Below are positions 37,328 to 46,095 of a DNA stretch of 64,000 bases, in pieces (the stretch's first letter is position 1; every line of letters begins with the position of its first letter). A model generated the notes under the pieces. It saw only the letters and a list, made by a program, of their open reading frames with translations, was not told the DNA's origin and made no database searches. The DNA comes from Rhodobacterales bacterium HKCCE2091. Its GTDB lineage: Bacteria; Pseudomonadota; Alphaproteobacteria; Rhodobacterales; Rhodobacteraceae. The stretch is from contig WVSL01000005.1 of the NCBI GenBank assembly GCA_015689685.1, positions 1 through 64,000 of the forward strand. The letters run 5' to 3'. A program made the translations under genes and the position numbers.

Positions 37328-38440
37328 ATGAAACTCAAGACAGCGATGCTCGCCGGGACGGCGCTGCTGCTGGCGGCACCCGCGGCGCAGGCACAGGACA
37401 TGGCCGACAGCATGACCCTCGTCAGCTGGGGCGGCGCCTACCAGGCCAGCCAGGTCAACGCCTACACCACCCCCTACCAGGAGATGCATCCCGAGGTCGA
37501 AGTGATCTGGGACGAAAGCTCGCCCGAGGCCGTGGCCGGCATGCGCGCCCAGAGCGAGGCCGGCAACGTGACCTGGGACCTCGTGGACGTGGAAGCCGCC
37601 GACGCCATCCGCCTCTGCGACGAGGGCCTGGCGATGGAGCTCGACCATGACGAGGTCCTGGCACCGGGCGACGACGGCTCCTCGGCCACCGACGACTTCG
37701 GCGACATGATCGTGTCGGACTGCTTCGTGCCGCAGATCGTGTTCTCGACCACCTTCGGTTACCGCGCCGACCAGGTGCCCGAGGGCGTCGAGCCGCCGAC
37801 CGGCGCCTGCGACGTGTTCGACCTGGAAACCTACCCGGGCCAGCGCGCGCTGAACCGCCAGCCGATCGCCAACATGGAATGGGCGCTGCTCTGCGACGGC
37901 GTGGCCTACGAGGACGTCTACGACGTGCTCGAGACCGAGGAAGGCATCGAGCGCGCCTTCGCGATGCTCGACACGATCAAGGACGAGACGATCTGGTGGA
38001 GCGCCTCGGCCGAGCCGATCCAGCTTCTCGCGGACGGCGAGGTGTTCATGGCATCGGCCTATAACGGCCGCCTGTTCTCGGCCATCGTCGAGCAGGACCA
38101 GCCGATCGGCATGGCCTGGGACTGGCAGATGTTCGACATCGACGGCTGGGTCGTTCCGGCGGACCTGCCCGAGGACCGTCTCGCGCGGGTGATGGACTTC
38201 CTCTACTTCGCCACCGACACGCAGCGGCTGGCGGACCAGGCGGCCTACATCTCCTACGGTCCGGCCCGTGCCTCCTCGGCACCGCTGGTCGGCACCCATG
38301 CCGAGCTCGGGATCGAGATGGCGCCGCACATGCCGACCGATCCGAACAACGCGGAGAACACCTTCGTGAACAACTACCTGTGGTGGGCTGACTACCGGGA
38401 CGATCTCGACGCCCGGTTCCAGGCCTGGCTCGCCCAGTAA
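37328..38440 (+). CDS. Periplasmic substrate-binding protein, PotD/F-like
   Basis: 370 residues. The signal peptide is MKLKTAMLAGTALLLAAPAA with cleavage near AQAQD. The mature protein starts DSMTLVSWGGAYQASQVNAY and has TWDLVDVEAADAIRLCDEG and EVFMASAYNGRLFSAI, typical of type 2 binding proteins for polyamines or other small organic cations. The real ligand is not known. The ATG at 37328 has AAGGAGAG upstream. A GC hairpin (37271-37288) precedes it and a 12-base-pair hairpin follows its stop. Confidence 0.92.
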   Translation: MKLKTAMLAGTALLLAAPAAQAQDMADSMTLVSWGGAYQASQVNAYTTPYQEMHPEVEVIWDESSPEAVAGMRAQSEAGNVTWDLVDVEAADAIRLCDEGLAMELDHDEVLAPGDDGSSATDDFGDMIVSDCFVPQIVFSTTFGYRADQVPEGVEPPTGACDVFDLETYPGQRALNRQPIANMEWALLCDGVAYEDVYDVLETEEGIERAFAMLDTIKDETIWWSASAEPIQLLADGEVFMASAYNGRLFSAIVEQDQPIGMAWDWQMFDIDGWVVPADLPEDRLARVMDFLYFATDTQRLADQAAYISYGPARASSAPLVGTHAELGIEMAPHMPTDPNNAENTFVNNYLWWADYRDDLDARFQAWLAQ

Positions 38441-38449
38441 ACGCACAGG

Positions 38450-38477
38450 CGCAGGGCGGGACCAATCCCGCCCTGCG
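38450..38477 (+). other. mRNA hairpin after the binding-protein gene
   Basis: Perfect 12-base-pair inverted repeat (38450-38461 with 38466-38477) with a CCAA loop, ten bases after the stop and 24 bases before the DUF1330 start. There is no T run. In binding-protein operons such hairpins protect the upstream message from 3' exonucleases and so raise the binding-protein level; that role is inferred here. Confidence 0.6.
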
Positions 38478-38501
38478 ACCACGGCGCCAAGGGGGACCGC
38501 C

Positions 38502-38789
38502 ATGCCCAAGGGCTACATCATCGCGCATATCACCGTGACCGACCCGGACGGCTACCCCGAGTACGTGCGCCGCGACACCCCGATCCTCGAAGGCCACGGC
38601 GCGAAGTTCCTCGTGCGCGGCGGCCGTGGCGAGGCGGTGGAGGGCGCGTCGGGCGACCGCCACGTCGTCATGGAATTCCCGAGCTACGAGGCCGCGCTCG
38701 CGGCCTGGAACGATCCCGCCTATCAGGAGGTCGCCGAGATCCGCCGCCGCTGCGCCGAAAGCAGCATCGTCGTGGTCGAGGGCACCTGA
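38502..38789 (+). CDS. DUF1330 protein
   Basis: 95 residues. MPKGYIIAHITVTDPDGYPE, EGHGAKFLVRGGRGEAVEG, HVVMEFPSYEAALAAWNDPA and YQEVAEIRRRCAESSIVVVE are the DUF1330 ferredoxin-like (dimeric alpha/beta barrel) pattern. Biochemical function is unknown. It lies inside a transport operon, one base before the VOC gene, so it may act on the imported compound. Confidence 0.88.
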   Translation: MPKGYIIAHITVTDPDGYPEYVRRDTPILEGHGAKFLVRGGRGEAVEGASGDRHVVMEFPSYEAALAAWNDPAYQEVAEIRRRCAESSIVVVEGT

Positions 38790-38790
38790 G

Positions 38791-39264
38791 ATGAGCGGGG
38801 CGCGACCAGACTGGATGGCCCCCGGGCGCGCCCGCGTCTCGCCCTTCATCGTGGTCGCGAATGCCGACGCGGTGGCCGATTTCGCCCGCGGCGTGTTCGG
38901 CGCCCGCGATGTCCGGCCCCCGGTCCGGCGCTCCGACGGGTCACTCTGGAACCTCGAACTCGCGATCGGGGACTGCACCCTGATGCTCGGCGACGGGCAG
39001 CCGGGGATGATCCGGCCCGGGTTCCTCTACGTCCATGTCGAGGACGTGGACGCCACCTATGCCCGCGCGGTCGAGGCCGGCGCGAGACCGGTCCAGCCGC
39101 CCGAGGACCGTTTCTACGGCGACCGCGACGGCGGGGTCGAGGATGCCGGCGGCAACCTGTGGTGGATCGCCAGCCACGTCCGCGACCTGACCGACGACGA
39201 GATCGCCGCCAACGCCCGCTCCGAAGAAGCCGCCCGCGCCGCGGAAAGAGGACAGACCGAATGA
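38791..39264 (+). CDS. VOC-superfamily (PhnB/glyoxalase-like) protein
   Basis: 157 residues. PFIVVANADAVADFARGVFG, LWNLELAIGDCTLMLGDGQP, FLYVHVEDVDATYARAVEAG and RFYGDRDGGVEDAGGNLWWI follow the vicinal oxygen chelate fold; the His usual in the D-P-x-G-x-x-W motif region is not obvious. Substrate unknown. The ATG at 38791 follows the DUF1330 stop by one base and its own stop overlaps the permease start (ATGA), so it is firmly in the operon. Confidence 0.82.
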   Translation: MSGARPDWMAPGRARVSPFIVVANADAVADFARGVFGARDVRPPVRRSDGSLWNLELAIGDCTLMLGDGQPGMIRPGFLYVHVEDVDATYARAVEAGARPVQPPEDRFYGDRDGGVEDAGGNLWWIASHVRDLTDDEIAANARSEEAARAAERGQTE

Positions 39265-40949
39265 GCGACACCAGCGCCACCGGCCCCGACGCCGTTTCCG
39301 GCCCGACACCCGACACCGCGCTCCGCGCTGCGGACGGCCCGATGCTCGCTGCCGACGGCACGCCGCTGAAGCGCAGCCTCAACCGTGCGCTCCGGGCACA
39401 GAAGATGCGCGCGCTCCTGCTGATCGCGCCGCTTCTCATCTTCATCCTCGTGACCTTCGTCGCGCCGATCGCGGACATGCTGTTCCGCTCGGTCGAGAAC
39501 CAGATCGTCAGCGAAACGCTTCCGCGCACCGTCGTCGCGCTGGAGGAGGAGTGGGACGACCACACAGTTCCGCCGAACGAGACCGTCTACGCCGCGATGG
39601 CCTACGATCTCGTCGAGGCCGCGGAGCGTCGCCAGCACACGCGCCTCGGGTCGCGGCTGAACTACGAGACCACCGGGATCTCCTCGCTGTTCCGCCGCTC
39701 CGGCCGGGGCATCGACGATGTCGGCGAAAGCTACGCGGAGAGCTTCATCGCGCTCGACCCGGCGTGGGAGGAACCGGCGACCTGGACCGCGCTGATGGCG
39801 TCCGAGACCTGGCGCGAGGAAGCCGCGGTGGCCGAGGCCAACGGCGACGACCTGCCGCGTTTCGAGACCGCCGAGGGGATCGAGGCCTTCCTGCCCGAGA
39901 CCGCCAGCGCCTACGCGGGCTTCGCGAACACCATCATCGAGGAGGACGGCGATTCCCCCGAGGCGGAGGAACCGTGGAACCCGGTCTACCTCGCGCTCTA
40001 CCGTGACCTGACCGCCAACCCCGAACGGATCGACGAGTACCGTGGCCCCGAATCCGACCTCCTGCGCGCCGCCGCCGAGGCCGCGCAGGGGTTCGAGAGC
40101 GTGCCGGTGATCGACCAGTTCGAGGAGATCGACGACGGCTGGCTCGACCCCGAGGTCTGGGGCACGATCGCCGCCTTCTCGGGCCGCTACACCGCCGGCT
40201 ACTACCTCGCCGCGGCCGACCTGCAACTGACGCCCGAAGGCGTCGAGCGCCAGCCGCCGGACCAGCGCATCTACCTGCTCCTGTTCAAGCGCACGCTGAT
40301 CATGTCGCTCACCATCACCGGCATGTGCATCCTGCTCGGCTATCCCGTCGCGTTCCTGCTCGCGAACCTGCCGCTCCGGACGTCGAACCTCCTGATGATC
40401 CTCGTGCTGCTGCCGTTCTGGACCTCGCTCCTGGTGCGGACATCGGCGTGGAAGGTGCTTCTGCAGCAGGAGGGCGTGATCAACGACATCCTGGTCTGGA
40501 TCGGCGTCGTCGCCGATGGCGACCGATTGCAGCTCATCAACAACCAGCTCGGCACGATCATCGCGATGACGCATATCCTGCTCCCATTCATGATCCTGCC
40601 GCTCTACTCGGTGATGAAGACGGTGCCGCCGTCCTACGTCCGCGCCGCGCGGTCGCTCGGCGCGACCGACTGGACGGCGTTCTGGCGGGTCTACTTCCCG
40701 CAGTCGGTGCCCGGGATCGGGGCGGGGTCGATCCTCGTGTTCATACTCGCCATCGGCTACTACATCACGCCGGAACTCGTCGGCGGCCGCACCGGCACGT
40801 TCATCTCGAACCGGATCGCCTACCACATCTCCGACAGCCTGAACTGGGGTCTCGGCGCCGCGCTCGGTGCGATCCTGCTCGGCGCGGTGCTGGTCCTCTA
40901 CTGGACCTACGACCGCATCGTCGGCATCGACAACGTGAAACTGGGATAG
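39261..40949 (+). CDS. ABC permease PotB-like with very large periplasmic insert
   Basis: 562 residues. One membrane helix (about 51-70, LLLIAPLLIFILVTFVAPIA) is followed by about 270 mostly hydrophilic residues, then five more helices from about 346. The C-terminal half is standard: NLLMILVLLPFWTSLLVRTS, then ILLPFMILPLYSVMKTVPPS and the EAA loop YVRAARSLGATDWTAFWRVY. PotB is usually about 285 residues, and alphaproteobacterial versions with an insert are about 420-430, so this loop is expanded again. Start by ATGA overlap with the VOC gene. Confidence 0.9.
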   Translation: MSDTSATGPDAVSGPTPDTALRAADGPMLAADGTPLKRSLNRALRAQKMRALLLIAPLLIFILVTFVAPIADMLFRSVENQIVSETLPRTVVALEEEWDDHTVPPNETVYAAMAYDLVEAAERRQHTRLGSRLNYETTGISSLFRRSGRGIDDVGESYAESFIALDPAWEEPATWTALMASETWREEAAVAEANGDDLPRFETAEGIEAFLPETASAYAGFANTIIEEDGDSPEAEEPWNPVYLALYRDLTANPERIDEYRGPESDLLRAAAEAAQGFESVPVIDQFEEIDDGWLDPEVWGTIAAFSGRYTAGYYLAAADLQLTPEGVERQPPDQRIYLLLFKRTLIMSLTITGMCILLGYPVAFLLANLPLRTSNLLMILVLLPFWTSLLVRTSAWKVLLQQEGVINDILVWIGVVADGDRLQLINNQLGTIIAMTHILLPFMILPLYSVMKTVPPSYVRAARSLGATDWTAFWRVYFPQSVPGIGAGSILVFILAIGYYITPELVGGRTGTFISNRIAYHISDSLNWGLGAALGAILLGAVLVLYWTYDRIVGIDNVKLG

Positions 40950-40953
40950 GCCG

Positions 40954-41808
40954 ATGTCCGCACTTCCTCCCTATGCCTCCACCGGCCAGCGCGCCTGGTA
41001 CTACGGCTTCCGCGTGCTCTGCGGGCTGATCTTCTTCTTCCTGATCGCCCCGATCATCGTGATCATCCCGCTCAGCTTCAACGCGCAGGACTTCTTCACC
41101 TTCACGCCGGGGATGCTGGCGCTGGACCCGGACGCCTACTCGACCCGGCACTACCAGGATTTCCTGACCAACCCGGACTGGCAGCAGCCGCTGTGGAACT
41201 CGGTCCGGATCGCCCCGGTGGCCACGATCCTGTCGGTGGCGCTCGGCACGCTCGCCGCCGTGGGCCTGTCGCAAAGCCACGTTCCCTTCCGCGGCGCCAT
41301 CATGGCGATCCTGATCTCGCCCATGATCGTGCCGCTGATCATCTCCGCGGCGGGGATGTACTTCTTCTATTCCCGCGTCGGGTTGCAGGGCACCTACTGG
41401 GGCGTGGTCATGGCCCACGCGGCGCTTGGCATCCCCTTCGTCATCATCACGGTGACGGCGACTCTGGTGGGCTTCGACCGGTCGCTGACCCGTGCCTCCG
41501 CCTCGCTCGGGGCGGATCCGGTGACGACCTTCTTCCGCGTGCAGATGCCGCTGATCCTGCCCGGCGTGATCTCGGGCGCGCTGTTCGCCTTCATCACCTC
41601 GTTCGACGAGGTGGTGGTGGTCCTGTTCGTCGGCTCGGCGGGGCAGAAGACGCTGCCCTGGCAGATGTTCATCGGCCTGCGCGAGCAGATCTCGCCCACC
41701 ATCCTCGCCGTGGCCACGATCCTCGTCGCGATCTCCATTGCGCTGCTGACCGTGGTCGAACTGCTGCGCCGCCGGTCCGAACGGCTGCGGGGCATGTCGC
41801 CGGGATAG
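40954..41808 (+). CDS. ABC permease PotC-like
   Basis: 284 residues, six membrane helices. The family pattern includes FFFLIAPIIVIIPLSFNAQD, RGAIMAILISPMIVPLIISA and the EAA loop LTRASASLGADPVTTFFRVQ, ending PLILPGVISGALFAFITSFD. It pairs with the PotB-like permease four bases upstream and is the last gene of the operon. Confidence 0.92.
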   Translation: MSALPPYASTGQRAWYYGFRVLCGLIFFFLIAPIIVIIPLSFNAQDFFTFTPGMLALDPDAYSTRHYQDFLTNPDWQQPLWNSVRIAPVATILSVALGTLAAVGLSQSHVPFRGAIMAILISPMIVPLIISAAGMYFFYSRVGLQGTYWGVVMAHAALGIPFVIITVTATLVGFDRSLTRASASLGADPVTTFFRVQMPLILPGVISGALFAFITSFDEVVVVLFVGSAGQKTLPWQMFIGLREQISPTILAVATILVAISIALLTVVELLRRRSERLRGMSPG

Positions 41809-41821
41809 GGCGGGGCGGCGG

Positions 41822-42754
41822 TCAGGGCAGGATCGCGATCCAGGCCGTGACCGAAAGGATCGACAGGACCGTGCCGATCAGTACCGCCGAGGCCGCGACC
41901 CGCCGCGCCGCGCCGTACATGTTCGCGAACAGGTAGGAATTGACCCCGGGCGCCATTGCCGCCGTGACCACGGCGGAGCGCAGCTGCCCGGGGCTGAGGT
42001 CGGTGACGAAGCGGCCCATGCCGTAGGCGATCGCCGGGTGCAGCAGCAGCGACACGCCGCAGACCCAGGCGATGGTCATCGCGTCGCCCTCGGGCCGATA
42101 GCGGTAGAGCACGCCGCCGAGGCCGAAGAGCGCGGCGGGCAGGGCGGCCCGGATCATCAGGTTCAGCGCGTCGTCGACGACGCCGGGGATCGGCAGGCCG
42201 GACAGGTTGACCGCGAAGCCGAGCACGATCCCGATCATCAGCGCGTTGGTGAAGACCGCCCGCCCGATCCGCTGCGCCACCGCGCCGATGCCGCCGCCGC
42301 CCGCCCGCGCGATCTCCATCGCCGAGATCCCGAGGATGTAGCAGAACGCCGCGTGGACCGAGATGATCGCGTAGTTCGGTGCCAGCGCCTCCGTCCCGTA
42401 GGCGCGCTCCATGATCGGCAGGCCGAGAAGGACGGAGTTCGCGAACAGGCAGGAAAAGCCGATTGCGACCGCGTCGGGCCAGTTGCGGCCGAAGATGAAC
42501 CGCGCCCCGAGCAACCCCGCGGTGAAGCCCGTGGCCGACCCGGTGTAGAAGCTGAGCAGGAGCCGCCAGTCGAAATCCTGCCCGAGGTCGAGCGTCGCGA
42601 TGGCCGAGAACAGGAGGCACGGGATCGCGAACTTCTGGGTGAAGACGTTCAGCCCCTCCACCGCCGCGTCCGAGAACAGGCCGCGCCAGACCGCGAGGAA
42701 CCCCGCGCCGATCACCAGGAAGACGGGAACGACGACGGTGAGGATGCCGATCAC
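41822..42754 (-). CDS. AEC-family (auxin efflux carrier-like) transporter
   Basis: 310-residue membrane protein with about ten hydrophobic segments. VVPVFLVIGAGFLAVWRGLF, NVFTQKFAIPCLLFSAIATL, GFSCLFANSVLLGLPIMERA and GLGGVLYRYR are typical of the AEC/MdcF-like family of anion or amino-acid permeases. Substrate unknown. It lies four bases downstream of the MBL hydrolase gene, so the run 41822-48412 on this strand is almost continuous. Confidence 0.87.
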   Translation of the reverse strand: MIGILTVVVPVFLVIGAGFLAVWRGLFSDAAVEGLNVFTQKFAIPCLLFSAIATLDLGQDFDWRLLLSFYTGSATGFTAGLLGARFIFGRNWPDAVAIGFSCLFANSVLLGLPIMERAYGTEALAPNYAIISVHAAFCYILGISAMEIARAGGGGIGAVAQRIGRAVFTNALMIGIVLGFAVNLSGLPIPGVVDDALNLMIRAALPAALFGLGGVLYRYRPEGDAMTIAWVCGVSLLLHPAIAYGMGRFVTDLSPGQLRSAVVTAAMAPGVNSYLFANMYGAARRVAASAVLIGTVLSILSVTAWIAILP

Positions 42755-42758
42755 GGGG

Positions 42759-43556
42759 TCACGCCCGGAAGCCGAGTGTCAGCCCGTCATGGGCGGGGAC
42801 GACATGCTCGGGGGTCTCGGCCGCGACGGTCTCGTAGTCCAGGTCGACATGCATGTTGGTCAGCACCGCGCGCTCGGGCCGGGCGCGTTCGATCCAGGAC
42901 AGGGTCAGGTCGAGATGCGCGTGGCTCGGATGCGGGGTGCGCCTGAGAGCGTCCACGATCCAGAGGTCGAGACCGTCCAGCGCCGGCCATGTAGCCTCGG
43001 GTATCTCCGAGACGTCGGGCAGGTAGGCCATGCCGCCGACGCGGAAGCCGAGCGCGGTGATCGAGCCGTGGATCACCTCGAACGGCGTCAGCTCGATGGC
43101 TCCGCCTGCGCCGTCGATCCGCACCGTCCCCTCGATCGGGTTGAGGTCCAGGATCGGCGGGTAGTCCGACCCCTCGGGCTGGACGAAGGCATAGCCGAAG
43201 CGGGTGGTCAGGTTCTTTGCGGTCGGCGCGTCGGCCCAGACCGGCAGCCGCTTGCGGGTGTTGAAAACGACCATCCGAAGGTCGTCGATGCCGTGGACGT
43301 GGTCGGCGTGGGGGTGCGTGTAGACCACGGCGTCGAGCCGTCCGACCCCGGCATCGAGCAGTTGCGCCCGCAGGTCGGGCGAGCTGTCGACCAGCACCAC
43401 GGTCTCGCCGTCGGGGCCGCGCCGGCGAAGCAGGATCGAACAGCGGCGGCGGGTGTTCTTCGGGTTCGACGGGTCGCAATCGCCCCAGATGCCGCCGAGC
43501 CGCGGCACCCCGCCCGACGATCCGCAACCGAGGATGGTGACCGTCATCTCGCCCAT
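42759..43556 (-). CDS. PhnP-like metallo-beta-lactamase-fold hydrolase
   Basis: 265 residues. ILGCGSSGGVPRLGGIWGDC at the N-terminus with DPSNPKNTRRRCSILLRR is the PhnP/RNase Z-like pattern. Metal ligands are in VVYTHPHADHVHGIDDLRMV. A phosphodiesterase role on cyclic nucleotides or phosphates is known for relatives. It directly follows tatD (one base between the tatD stop and its ATG), an arrangement I recognise from other alphaproteobacteria. Confidence 0.88.
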   Translation of the reverse strand: MGEMTVTILGCGSSGGVPRLGGIWGDCDPSNPKNTRRRCSILLRRRGPDGETVVLVDSSPDLRAQLLDAGVGRLDAVVYTHPHADHVHGIDDLRMVVFNTRKRLPVWADAPTAKNLTTRFGYAFVQPEGSDYPPILDLNPIEGTVRIDGAGGAIELTPFEVIHGSITALGFRVGGMAYLPDVSEIPEATWPALDGLDLWIVDALRRTPHPSHAHLDLTLSWIERARPERAVLTNMHVDLDYETVAAETPEHVVPAHDGLTLGFRA

Positions 43557-43557
43557 C

Positions 43558-44355
43558 TCAGGCCGCCTCTCGCCACGCGGCGGCCTTTGCGAAGAGCCGG
43601 TCGAAATTGGCGCTGGTCGCGGCGGCGAACTCGTCGGGCGTCAGGCCGAACACCTTCGCCCCGACCGCCGCGGTATGGGCGGTGTAGGCGGGTTCGTTGC
43701 GCTTGCCGCGATGGGGCGGCGGCGCGAGATAGGGGCTGTCGGTCTCCACCAGCACCCGGTCCAGCGGTGCAGCGGCGAAGATATCGCGCAGGTCGCCGGA
43801 TTTCGGGAAGGCCGCGATGCCGGACATCGACAGGTAGAACCCGAGGTCGAGCGCCGCGCGGGCGAGGTCGGGGCCCGACGAAAAGCAGTGCATGACGCAG
43901 GAATAGGCCCCGGCGCGGTGTTCCTCGGTGAGGATCCGCGCCATGTCCTCGTCCGCCGCGCGGGCGTGGATGATGAGCGGCAGGCCGGTGCGCCGCGCGG
44001 CCTCGATATGCACGCGTAGGCTGTCCTGCTGCGCGGCGGCGCTGTCGGCGGTGTAGTGGTAGTCGAGCCCGGTCTCCCCGATCCCGACCATCTTCGGGTG
44101 CCGGGCCAGCGCCTCCAGCGTCTCCACCGCGACCAACGGCTCCTCGCCCGCGCGCATCGGGTGGGTGCCGGCGGCCCAGAACACGGGGGCATAGGTGTCG
44201 GCGATGCCGCGCACGGTGTCGGCGCTGTCCAGCCGGGTGCAGATCGTGACCATGCGCGTCACCCCCGCGGCCTCGGCGCGGGCGATCACGTCCGGAAGCT
44301 CGCCCTCGAAATCCGGGAAATCGAGGTGGCAGTGGCTGTCGACGATCTCGGGCAT
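43558..44355 (-). CDS. tatD: TatD-family metal-dependent deoxyribonuclease
   Basis: 265 residues. VDSHCHLDFPDFEGELPDVI (H-x-H), GIGETGLDYHYTADSAAAQQ (Glu ligand), LPLIIHARAADEDMARILTE, CVMHCFSSGPDLA and LVETDSPYLAPPPHRGKRNE are the family motifs. TatD proteins are 3'-5' DNA exonucleases acting in DNA quality control. It lies 22 bases after holB in the same run. Confidence 0.93.
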   Translation of the reverse strand: MPEIVDSHCHLDFPDFEGELPDVIARAEAAGVTRMVTICTRLDSADTVRGIADTYAPVFWAAGTHPMRAGEEPLVAVETLEALARHPKMVGIGETGLDYHYTADSAAAQQDSLRVHIEAARRTGLPLIIHARAADEDMARILTEEHRAGAYSCVMHCFSSGPDLARAALDLGFYLSMSGIAAFPKSGDLRDIFAAAPLDRVLVETDSPYLAPPPHRGKRNEPAYTAHTAAVGAKVFGLTPDEFAAATSANFDRLFAKAAAWREAA

Positions 44356-44377
44356 GCAGTCCCTGGTTTGGCGCCCC

Positions 44378-45475
44378 TCAGGGTCGCCGCGCTATCGAGA
44401 GACACATATCGAGGATGAGCGCGGAGGGGTCAAGGTTGACCGCCCGCCCGCGCCGTGCCTTCGCCGTCAGCCCCTGCGCGAGCTCCGCCCAGGCGCGCCC
44501 GGCGGCGGGGTCTGGTGACAGGCGGGACAGGGTTTCGGCCTCGCCCGGCACGATCTCCGCGGGCGGCTCGCCCAGGCTGCCGGTGCGGGCGAGCCGCGCG
44601 AGGAAGCGGTCGGTGAGCGTGAGGAAGAGATCGAACCGTTCCTCGGACCCGTTCTCGGCGGCGAGCTTCGAGGCGAGCTGCCGATCCATCCGCGGAAGGC
44701 TTCTGAACAGGGCCGCGATGCGGGCGTATAGATCCGGGCCGCCGGCCTCGGCGAGCCGGATCGCGTCCCCGGCGGAACCCTCGGACAGCAGGTGCAGGGT
44801 TTCCCCGGCCTCGGTCTCGTGGCCCGCCTGCGCCAGCGCCGCGGCGTGGTCCCCTGGCCCGAGCGGGTTCAGCCGAAGCGTCCGGCAGCGCGACCGGATC
44901 GTGGGCAGAAGCCGCGCGGGCTGGTGACTGACGAGGAACAGGACCGCGCGCGCGGGCGGTTCCTCCAGCACCTTCAGGAGCGCGTTCGACGCGGCGGTGT
45001 TCATCTCGTCGGCGGAGTCCACGATCACCGCCCGCGCCCCGCCATCCGCCGAGGACATCTGGAAGAAGCCCTTCAGCTTGCGGGTCTCGTCGATCGTGAT
45101 CTGCGTCGCCAGCCGCTCCGTCTTGTCGTTCCACGGCCGGCGGATCAGCATCAGCCGCGGCTCGGACAGGGCGGCCATGCGGCGGGCGACGGGATCGCCG
45201 GGGTCGATGTCGAGACTGTCGGGCGCGCCGAACAGGCCGCCGCCCTCCGGCGTCGCCAGCAGGAACCGCGCCATCGCCCAGGACAGCGTCGCCTTGCCGA
45301 TCCCACGGGGTCCGGTGACGAGCCAGGCGTGGTGCAACCGGCCCGAGGCATGGGCGGACAGGAACTCCGCCCCGGCGGCGTCGTGGCCGAACACGCGGGC
45401 GGCATGGCGGGGGTGGGGCGCGCCCGGAAGCCGGTCGGGTTCCGGGGCCTCGATATCGGGATCCGCGACCATCAT
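44378..45475 (-). CDS. holB: DNA polymerase III delta' subunit
   Basis: 365 residues. Clamp-loader subunit. ARVFGHDAAGAEFLSAHASG, LHHAWLVTGPRGIGKATLSW (P-loop G-P-R-G-I-G-K-A), and the RAVIVDSADEMNTAASNALL region followed by KVLEEPPARAVLFLVSHQPA and LPTIRSRCRTLRLNPL, with the arginine-finger SRC motif. The P-loop Thr is replaced by Ala, as in delta' subunits that do not hydrolyse ATP. The ATG at 45475 overlaps the tmk stop (ATGA). Start alternative at 45472. Confidence 0.93.
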   Translation of the reverse strand: MMVADPDIEAPEPDRLPGAPHPRHAARVFGHDAAGAEFLSAHASGRLHHAWLVTGPRGIGKATLSWAMARFLLATPEGGGLFGAPDSLDIDPGDPVARRMAALSEPRLMLIRRPWNDKTERLATQITIDETRKLKGFFQMSSADGGARAVIVDSADEMNTAASNALLKVLEEPPARAVLFLVSHQPARLLPTIRSRCRTLRLNPLGPGDHAAALAQAGHETEAGETLHLLSEGSAGDAIRLAEAGGPDLYARIAALFRSLPRMDRQLASKLAAENGSEERFDLFLTLTDRFLARLARTGSLGEPPAEIVPGEAETLSRLSPDPAAGRAWAELAQGLTAKARRGRAVNLDPSALILDMCLSIARRP

Positions 45476-46095
45476 GGCAGCCGCTCCGACACGCGGGCGA
45501 GGCACTCGGCGGCGATGACCTCCTCGGGCCGGTCCGCGTCGACCAGTACGCAGCGGTCCGGGAAATCGGCCGCGAGCGCCCGGAATCCCGCGCGAAGTTT
45601 CCGCTGGAAGGATATGCCGAATTCCTCGAACCGGTCCTCTCCCGACCCGCGGGCGAGACCGCGGGCGAGGGCGAGGTCGGGGTTCATGTCGAGGATCAAG
45701 GTCAGGTCCGGCTCCACCCCGATGACGCGGGCGTGGATGTCGTCGACGAGCCCGCGCAGGTCGCCCCGCGTCGCGCCCTGGTATACCCGTGTGGAATCCG
45801 CGAACCGGTCCGTGACGACGATCTTTCCGGCGGAAAGACCGGGCCGGATCACCCGTTCCAGGTGGTCGCGTCGGGCGGCGGTGAACAGCAGGATCTCGGT
45901 TTCGGGCGACCAGCGGTCGGGGTCGCCCTCGACCAGCAGGCGGCGGATCGCCTCGGCGCCCGGCGCGCCGCCGGGCTCGCGGGTGCGGACGACGTCGCGC
46001 CCGGCGGCCTCCAGCGCCGCGCAGAGCCGCGCGGACTGCGTGGACTTGCCCGACCCGTCGATCCCTTCGAGGCTGACGAAAAGCCCGCGCGTCAT
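45472..46095 (-). CDS. tmk: Thymidylate kinase
   Basis: 207 residues. It makes dTDP from dTMP. P-loop SLEGIDGSGKSTQSARLCAA, the DRYxxS-type segment VVTDRFADSTRVYQGATRGD and LTLILDMNPDLALARGLARG are clear. It is between dacF-like and holB with four-base overlaps on both sides, an order common in alphaproteobacteria. Confidence 0.95.
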   Translation of the reverse strand: MTRGLFVSLEGIDGSGKSTQSARLCAALEAAGRDVVRTREPGGAPGAEAIRRLLVEGDPDRWSPETEILLFTAARRDHLERVIRPGLSAGKIVVTDRFADSTRVYQGATRGDLRGLVDDIHARVIGVEPDLTLILDMNPDLALARGLARGSGEDRFEEFGISFQRKLRAGFRALAADFPDRCVLVDADRPEEVIAAECLARVSERLP

